Source: Methylorubrum rhodesianum (GTDB taxonomy: Bacteria > Pseudomonadota > Alphaproteobacteria > Rhizobiales > Beijerinckiaceae). Taken from it: a stretch of DNA of 50,938 nt. Below the pieces are notes generated by a model. It was given only the letters and a program-made list of their open reading frames with translations, was not told the origin of the DNA and did no database searches. Positions 47,611 through 50,938 of this stretch are shown in pieces. The stretch is from positions 1-50,938 of the forward strand of contig NZ_JACHOS010000027.1 of NCBI RefSeq assembly GCF_014199985.1, written 5' to 3'. A program made the position numbers and the translations under genes. Each line of letters opens with the position of its first letter. Positions within the stretch are counted from its first letter, which is position 1.

Positions 47611-48024
47611 ATGTTCTCGACCATCCTTGAACATGCCAAGACCGGGGCGGCCGCGCTCGGCGTCGGTGGCACCTTCTTGGCCGCTTACACGTCGCTCGGC
47701 CTGCCGCTGCCAGCGAGCCAGGCATTCGTCGAGACGAAGGTCGCCACCGTGGTGAAGTCGATCGACGACTCGAACACGGCGACCGCCCGGAAGATCGACG
47801 GGCTCGCCGCCACCACGCTCGAACTCCAGCGGCAGGCGATCGTGCAGCAACGCGCCCGCCTGCGCTTCGAGACCTCGGCCAACGCCTCGCTCTACCCAAA
47901 GGCCGAGGGCGTGCGGCGCGTGACCCTGGAGCGGCGTTCGGCCGAGATCCAGGACGAGATGACCGAGCTCGACCGAACCGATGAAGATCTACGGACACGC
48001 ATCACGAAGCTACGACAGCCGTGA
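47611..48024 (+). CDS. Spanin-like membrane protein with coiled coil
   Basis: This 137-aa protein, from ATG 47611 (GGGGG six bases upstream), has one membrane segment near the N-terminus (GAAALGVGGTFLAAYTSLGL). A long helical region follows (VETKVATVVKSIDDSNTATA, then LELQRQAIVQQRARLRFE, then SAEIQDEMTELDRTDEDLRT). An inner-membrane anchor plus periplasmic coiled coil is the plan of an i-spanin, but no partner o-spanin is seen. ATG 47599 is an alternative start. Confidence 0.55.
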   Translation: MFSTILEHAKTGAAALGVGGTFLAAYTSLGLPLPASQAFVETKVATVVKSIDDSNTATARKIDGLAATTLELQRQAIVQQRARLRFETSANASLYPKAEGVRRVTLERRSAEIQDEMTELDRTDEDLRTRITKLRQP

Positions 48025-48073
48025 GGGCTCTGTTCATCGGCTGAACTGAGCCGTTAACATCCGTCAGCACACC

Positions 48074-48106
48074 GCCCCGGGGCTTCGGCCTCGGGGCCAT
48101 TTTTTT
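48074..48106 (+). terminator. Strong intrinsic terminator ending the late operon
   Basis: A 10-bp GC stem (48074-48083 with 48088-48097, one G-U pair) closed by a TTCG tetraloop is followed by seven T (48100-48106). It lies 50 bp after the last lysis gene and should end late phage transcription. Confidence 0.92.
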
Positions 48107-48168
48107 GTGAGCGGCGTCGGGCCGCCACTGGCTTCCAGCTTATCAGCGGCTAGCCGATTGATTGACCA

Positions 48169-48485
48169 TCAGTGCTCATGGACAGAATACTGCACCAAAT
48201 ACACATCATTGCCACCCTCGAAAGCGTGGCTAATTTTAAAACGAATATTGTACTTCGCGTTGGGACCGAATTGCATAAGATAAAAGGAGCCTGGCATGGC
48301 AGCTTGTGCGCCCACGCTGGCGTCCAAATTGAATGTTGGCGCAGATTCTCCCTTATTAGGATCAAAAACATGAATTATAAACGACGCATCAGACAGCAAT
48401 ATCGTCGCTGACCGCTCTGACGCATGAAAAAAAAGGTGCCAGAGCTTACAAGGGCCTTATTGCCTATTACGACTTCTGGAAGCAT
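48169..48485 (-). pseudogene. Decayed AT-rich ORF with a frame break at an A8/T8 run
   Basis: From ATG 48485 the minus strand reads MLPEVVIGNKALVSSGTFF, then meets eight T (A8 at 48427-48434 on the plus strand). In the next frame it continues HASERSATILLSDASFIIHV to the stop at 48169, ending VYLVQYSVHEH. The two halves read as one coherent protein of about 105 aa that lacks one base. The codons are AT-rich, unlike the neighbours. It may be a homopolymer mutation, phase variation or a sequencing error. The family is not recognised. Confidence 0.5.
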
Positions 48486-48659
48486 TTCGAGTTCCCCCGT
48501 GTGAAGCGCGCAAGCATCGCGCTCTTAGAAACTATGGAATGATTGTGCGACGACGTGTTGATCCCGGGCAACCCCGCTAGATCGCGCCGTAGGCGGTTTC
48601 TTGTGGTTGGCCTGGCGCCCGCGCCGGCCGAGGAGCCGTTTTGAGCCTATTCTCGTCGC

Positions 48660-48878
48660 TCACCGAACCGCGATCTCGCGCTCAGCGACGACGACCTTCG
48701 CCGCTTCGGTCGGATGCCGCTCCACGATGCGCTTGATCCCGTAGGGCCGCAGCTTGTCCCAGGCCGCATCACTGCCTGACATCAAGGCGCGGGCGAGCAG
48801 GTCGGCCGCCTCCTGCCCGCCGTCCCTGACGGCCGTCGCGCTGTCGTTGTTGATCTCGACGATGGTCCGCATGGTCAT
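48660..48878 (-). CDS. Small hypothetical protein, probably chromosomal
   Basis: This 72-aa protein (MTMRTIVEINNDSATAVRDG at the start) looks folded, with a strand then helices (AADLLARALMSG, AAWDKLRPYGIKRIVERH). Its ATG overlaps the stop of the upstream leftward gene. It lies outside the phage terminator, next to umuDC. No family is recognised. Confidence 0.6.
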   Translation of the reverse strand: MTMRTIVEINNDSATAVRDGGQEAADLLARALMSGSDAAWDKLRPYGIKRIVERHPTEAAKVVVAEREIAVR

Positions 48879-49129
48879 GCCGCCTGCAGGCTGTCGGCGA
48901 AGTCGTCCGGCACCTCGCCGTATTGGCCGAGGATGGTTGCGCTCTCCAGTTCGCCCGTTTCGTCGTCGGCCACGATCTGCAGAGCGGCCGTTCCCGGCAT
49001 GCGCGCAGCCATGGCTTCAGCCCGCTTCAGCGCGCCGCTGCCCGTCGGCGAGATCTGCCGATCGCCGGGCACCAGGCGCTTCCGCTTCAGCACGAAGGTC
49101 TGCACGAGGAACGTCGTCTTCATGGCCAT
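48875..49129 (-). CDS. Small hypothetical protein, probably chromosomal
   Basis: This 84-aa protein begins KTTFLVQTFVLKRKRLVPGD, then ALKRAEAMAARMPGTAALQI, and ends in an acidic helix (GEVPDDFADSLQAA). The strand-helix-strand plan is that of small proteins that often cluster in Methylobacterium genomes. It is the middle gene of a three-gene leftward set. Confidence 0.6.
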   Translation of the reverse strand: MAMKTTFLVQTFVLKRKRLVPGDRQISPTGSGALKRAEAMAARMPGTAALQIVADDETGELESATILGQYGEVPDDFADSLQAA

Positions 49130-49139
49130 GGTGCTTTCC

Positions 49140-49406
49140 TCAGGCTGCCAGTGCCGGCAGGAAGCCGGCCTCGTTTGCGATCTCGTCGAAGCCGAACGTC
49201 ATCACGTGCTGCCCGTAGGCGTCGTGCACGTCGACGATCCAGGCGGACCAGTCGACCGGCGCCGCGCAGCCCTGCATCAGCTCGAGCGCCACGCACGCGC
49301 AGACCGGGCGGAGGTCCGCATCCGATACGGCGCGCCCCTGCAAGTCGAAGACGACATCGGTGCCGTCCGTGCAGTGGAAGTGGCAGCGCTCCTGCGACAT
49401 CATCAT
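49140..49406 (-). CDS. DUF6894-like small protein
   Basis: This 88-aa protein begins MMMSQERCHFHCTDGTDVVF, followed by DLQGRAVSDADLRPVCACV. The layout of an aromatic/His start, a D-G-x-D turn, then D-x-x-G with a following helix is like DUF6894 proteins, common in Methylobacterium. Three tandem ATGs follow GGAGGG; 49406 is taken as the start, with 49403 or 49400 also possible. It diverges from the SOS-controlled umuD promoter. Confidence 0.6.
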   Translation of the reverse strand: MMMSQERCHFHCTDGTDVVFDLQGRAVSDADLRPVCACVALELMQGCAAPVDWSAWIVDVHDAYGQHVMTFGFDEIANEAGFLPALAA

Positions 49407-49422
49407 CACCCCTCCGTCCCCG

Positions 49423-49431
49423 TTATCCACA
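49423..49431 (+). promoter_or_regulatory. Perfect DnaA-box sequence
   Basis: TTATCCACA matches the consensus DnaA box exactly. It lies between the leftward DUF6894-like gene and umuD, 65 bp before the LexA box. A single box suggests regulation at most, not an origin. Confidence 0.4.
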
Positions 49432-49495
49432 GGTGCGAACAGCTGTTTGCGCTTGGTCGATCGAGCCGATTGAACTGGCAGCGCGCGTGCTGTTT

Positions 49496-49510
49496 GTTCT
49501 TCATCTGTTC
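49496..49510. promoter_or_regulatory. LexA (SOS) box before umuD
   Basis: GTTC (49496-49499), 7 nt, then GTTC (49507-49510): the alphaproteobacterial SOS box, ending 8 bp before the umuD ATG. It predicts induction of umuDC by DNA damage and independently supports the matching box at 1054-1068. Confidence 0.88.
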
Positions 49511-49518
49511 TAACGCAG

Positions 49519-49986
49519 ATGGGGGCTCGGGTGAGGCTAAACAGGGTCGCAGAGCTACCCTCCGAAGGTTTTTCCACAGTTCGTGTGCCGCTGATGGGAC
49601 CGGCGCTCTGCGCCGGGTTTCCCTCGCCCGCTGACGACTTCGTGGAGAATGCCCTGGAGCTGCCGCGCTGGCTCGTGCCGAACCCGCCCGCCACCTTCCT
49701 CTGGCGCATCGCCGGCGACAGCATGCGCGATGCTGGGATCTTCGACGGCGATCTCGCCTGCGTCGATCGCAGCCTCAAGCCCGGTCACGGTAGCGTCGTG
49801 GTGGCGGCGGTGGACGGCGAGATGTCGATCAAGCGTATGGTCGTCGAGGGCAACCGGGCGCGGCTCGCCTTCGACAATGCGGACCTGCCGGTCTACGCGC
49901 TCGAGGAGCTGGCCGATGCCGCTGTCTGGGGCGTGGTGCGCTTCACGATCCGCTGGCACGCCGCCCGCGGCGGGCAGAGCCGATGA
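49519..49986 (+). CDS. umuD: UmuD, translesion polymerase V accessory protein
   Basis: This 155-aa protein is slightly longer than E. coli UmuD (139) because of an N-terminal extension. The cleavage region reads CAGFPSPADDFVE with Ala32-Gly33, and the S24 dyad is Ser68 (AGDSMRDAG) and Lys105 (SIKRM). After self-cleavage on RecA filaments, UmuD' joins UmuC to copy damaged DNA. It is preceded by a LexA box and overlaps umuC by 4 nt. Confidence 0.93.
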   Translation: MGARVRLNRVAELPSEGFSTVRVPLMGPALCAGFPSPADDFVENALELPRWLVPNPPATFLWRIAGDSMRDAGIFDGDLACVDRSLKPGHGSVVVAAVDGEMSIKRMVVEGNRARLAFDNADLPVYALEELADAAVWGVVRFTIRWHAARGGQSR

Positions 49987-50861
49987 GCGGCGCCGACGCC
50001 CGCCTTTGTGACCGGATCGGCGGCGGCCGCGCCCTTGCGCTCATCGACGGCAACAGCTTCTACTGCTCGTGCGAGCGCGTGTTCGACGCAAGGCTTGCCC
50101 GCGTGCCGGTGATCGTTCTGAGCAACAACGATGGCTGCGCCATCGCCCGCACCGCCGAGGCCAAGGCGCTCGGGATCAAGATGGGCGACCCCTACTTCAA
50201 GATCCGCGGGCTTTGTGAGGCTCAGGGCGTGCGCGTATTCTCCTCGAACTACACCCTCTACGGAGACATGTCGGCGCGCATCAACGCGATCTACCGCGAT
50301 GCCACGCCCGATGTGGAGGTCTACTCGATCGATGAGAGCTTCCTCGACCTGACCGCCTTCATGCGCCGGGATCGCGTGGCGCTCGCCCGAGACATCCGCG
50401 CCACCGTGCGGGCGTGGACCGGCATCCCGACCTGCGTCGGCATCGGCCCGACCAAGACGCTCGCCAAGCTCGCCAATCACATCGCGAAGACGGTGCCCGA
50501 GCTCGACGGCGTGTGCGACCTGACCGAGCCGGCGGCTTACGAGCACTGGCTCTGTCGGATCCACGTTGGCGAACTGTGGGGCGTCGGCCGGGCCTCGCTG
50601 CCGAAGCTTGAGGCGCTTGGCATCGACACTGTTGCGGACCTGCGCGACATCGACCCGCGGCCGGTGCGCAAGGCGCTGACGGTGGTGGGCGAGCGCATGA
50701 TCCACGAGCTGCGCGGCGTGTCCTGCCTCGGGCTCGAACTGGTGCCGGCCCGGCGCAAGGGCTGCGCGGTGACGCGCTCGTTCTCCGGTCGGGTGACAGA
50801 GCGCGCCGAACTGGAGCAGGCGGTAGCCGCGCACGCGACGCGCGGTCGTGTCCGTCAATGA
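49983..50861 (+). pseudogene. umuC: UmuC, Y-family polymerase V subunit, 3' truncated
   Basis: The N-terminal polymerase core is intact: LALIDGNSFYCSCERVFD with the first metal-binding Asp, VIVLSNNDGCAIARTAEAKA, and YSIDESFLDL with the catalytic Asp-Glu. The helix-hairpin-helix region VGELWGVGRASLPKL follows. The frame reaches HATR and then hits a stop after five foreign codons, giving 292 residues against about 420. The lost part is the little-finger domain, so the product should be inactive. The break coincides with an insertion-sequence-like end at about 50849. Confidence 0.88.
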
Positions 50862-50938
50862 GGTGGAAATTCGGGGTGGAGTTGGAGCGGCCATCGGTCA
50901 GGCGGCCTGAGGTGGAATTGCTGTGAGGGTGTCGTCGA
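50849..50938. mobile_element. One end of a likely insertion sequence (partial)
   Basis: From TGTC at 50849 the sequence no longer encodes UmuC. It contains repeated GAGGTGGAAATT (50860-50871) and GAGGTGGAATT (50909-50919), with GGGTGGAGTTGGAG between them. Repeated subterminal motifs at an end starting TGT are typical of IS21-type elements. The transposase lies beyond the window, so the family is a guess. Confidence 0.55.

Noticed and set aside
48427..48434. A8 run as a programmed frameshift site
   Set aside because: Unlike the chaperone site there is no known precedent for this gene, and a stop codon lies just upstream of the downstream frame. Decay or a sequencing error is simpler.
1..50938. 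CRISPR array
   Set aside because: No series of regularly spaced direct repeats was seen anywhere in the window.

Overview
The window is almost entirely one large tailed-phage genome, most likely an integrated prophage, in a high-GC alphaproteobacterium. A Methylobacterium/Methylorubrum-like host is my best guess. The supporting signs are strong G/C preference at third codon positions, a Ros/MucR-type regulator, alphaproteobacterial SOS boxes of the form GTTC-N7-GTTC, and small DUF6894-like proteins beside umuDC.

Layout. Positions 1-862 hold a leftward operon of tiny, mostly overlapping genes that runs off the left edge. Positions 900-2450 are the immunity region: a CI-like S24 repressor (leftward), a Cro/YdaS-like protein (rightward), four copies of a 13-bp operator (TAAG-N5-CTTA), and an 81-aa zinc-ribbon protein whose start is preceded by a perfect LexA box. 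Positions 2450-13600 are the early operon. It encodes small regulators, a PD-(D/E)XK nuclease, an orphan adenine methyltransferase, a DnaB-type helicase, a primosome-like protein, a PcfJ-like protein, a RING-like cysteine-rich protein and a MucR-like regulator. Positions 13601-17606 hold a leftward accessory gene, a 380-bp hairpin-rich gene-free stretch, a serine recombinase preceded by stacked inverted repeats, and a chain of very small genes.

Positions 18355-26505 are a lambda-type packaging and head module: candidate cos region, Nu1-like and GpA terminase, gpW, portal, prohead protease with a nested scaffold, gpD decoration protein, gpE capsid and FII-like connector. Positions 26505-38287 are a Mu-type contractile tail: sheath, tube, a tail chaperone with an in-frame T TTT TTT slippery site, tape measure, gpN in two pieces, gpP, gp45, gp46, gp47 and gp48. 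The virion would be a myovirus with a lambda-like head and a Mu-like tail. Positions 38312-45233 hold fibre and spike genes, two of which encode clear Sec signal peptides. Positions 46021-48024 are the lysis module, closed by a strong terminator at 48074-48106. Leftward 'moron' genes interrupt the rightward late genes: a secreted protein, a higBA toxin-antitoxin pair with its own operator, and an AT-rich hexapeptide acyltransferase.

Beyond the terminator there is a decayed AT-rich ORF, three small leftward genes that look chromosomal, and an SOS-controlled umuD-umuC pair. umuC is broken at about 50845-50849 by what looks like the end of an insertion sequence. No tRNA, rRNA or CRISPR array was recognised, and neither prophage attachment site could be placed.

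The most interesting reading is the lysogeny switch. The repressor has the S24 Ser/Lys dyad but no Ala-Gly cleavage pair, and a LexA-controlled zinc-ribbon gene lies tail-to-tail with it. This suggests induction through an SOS-made antirepressor rather than repressor self-cleavage. That is inference.
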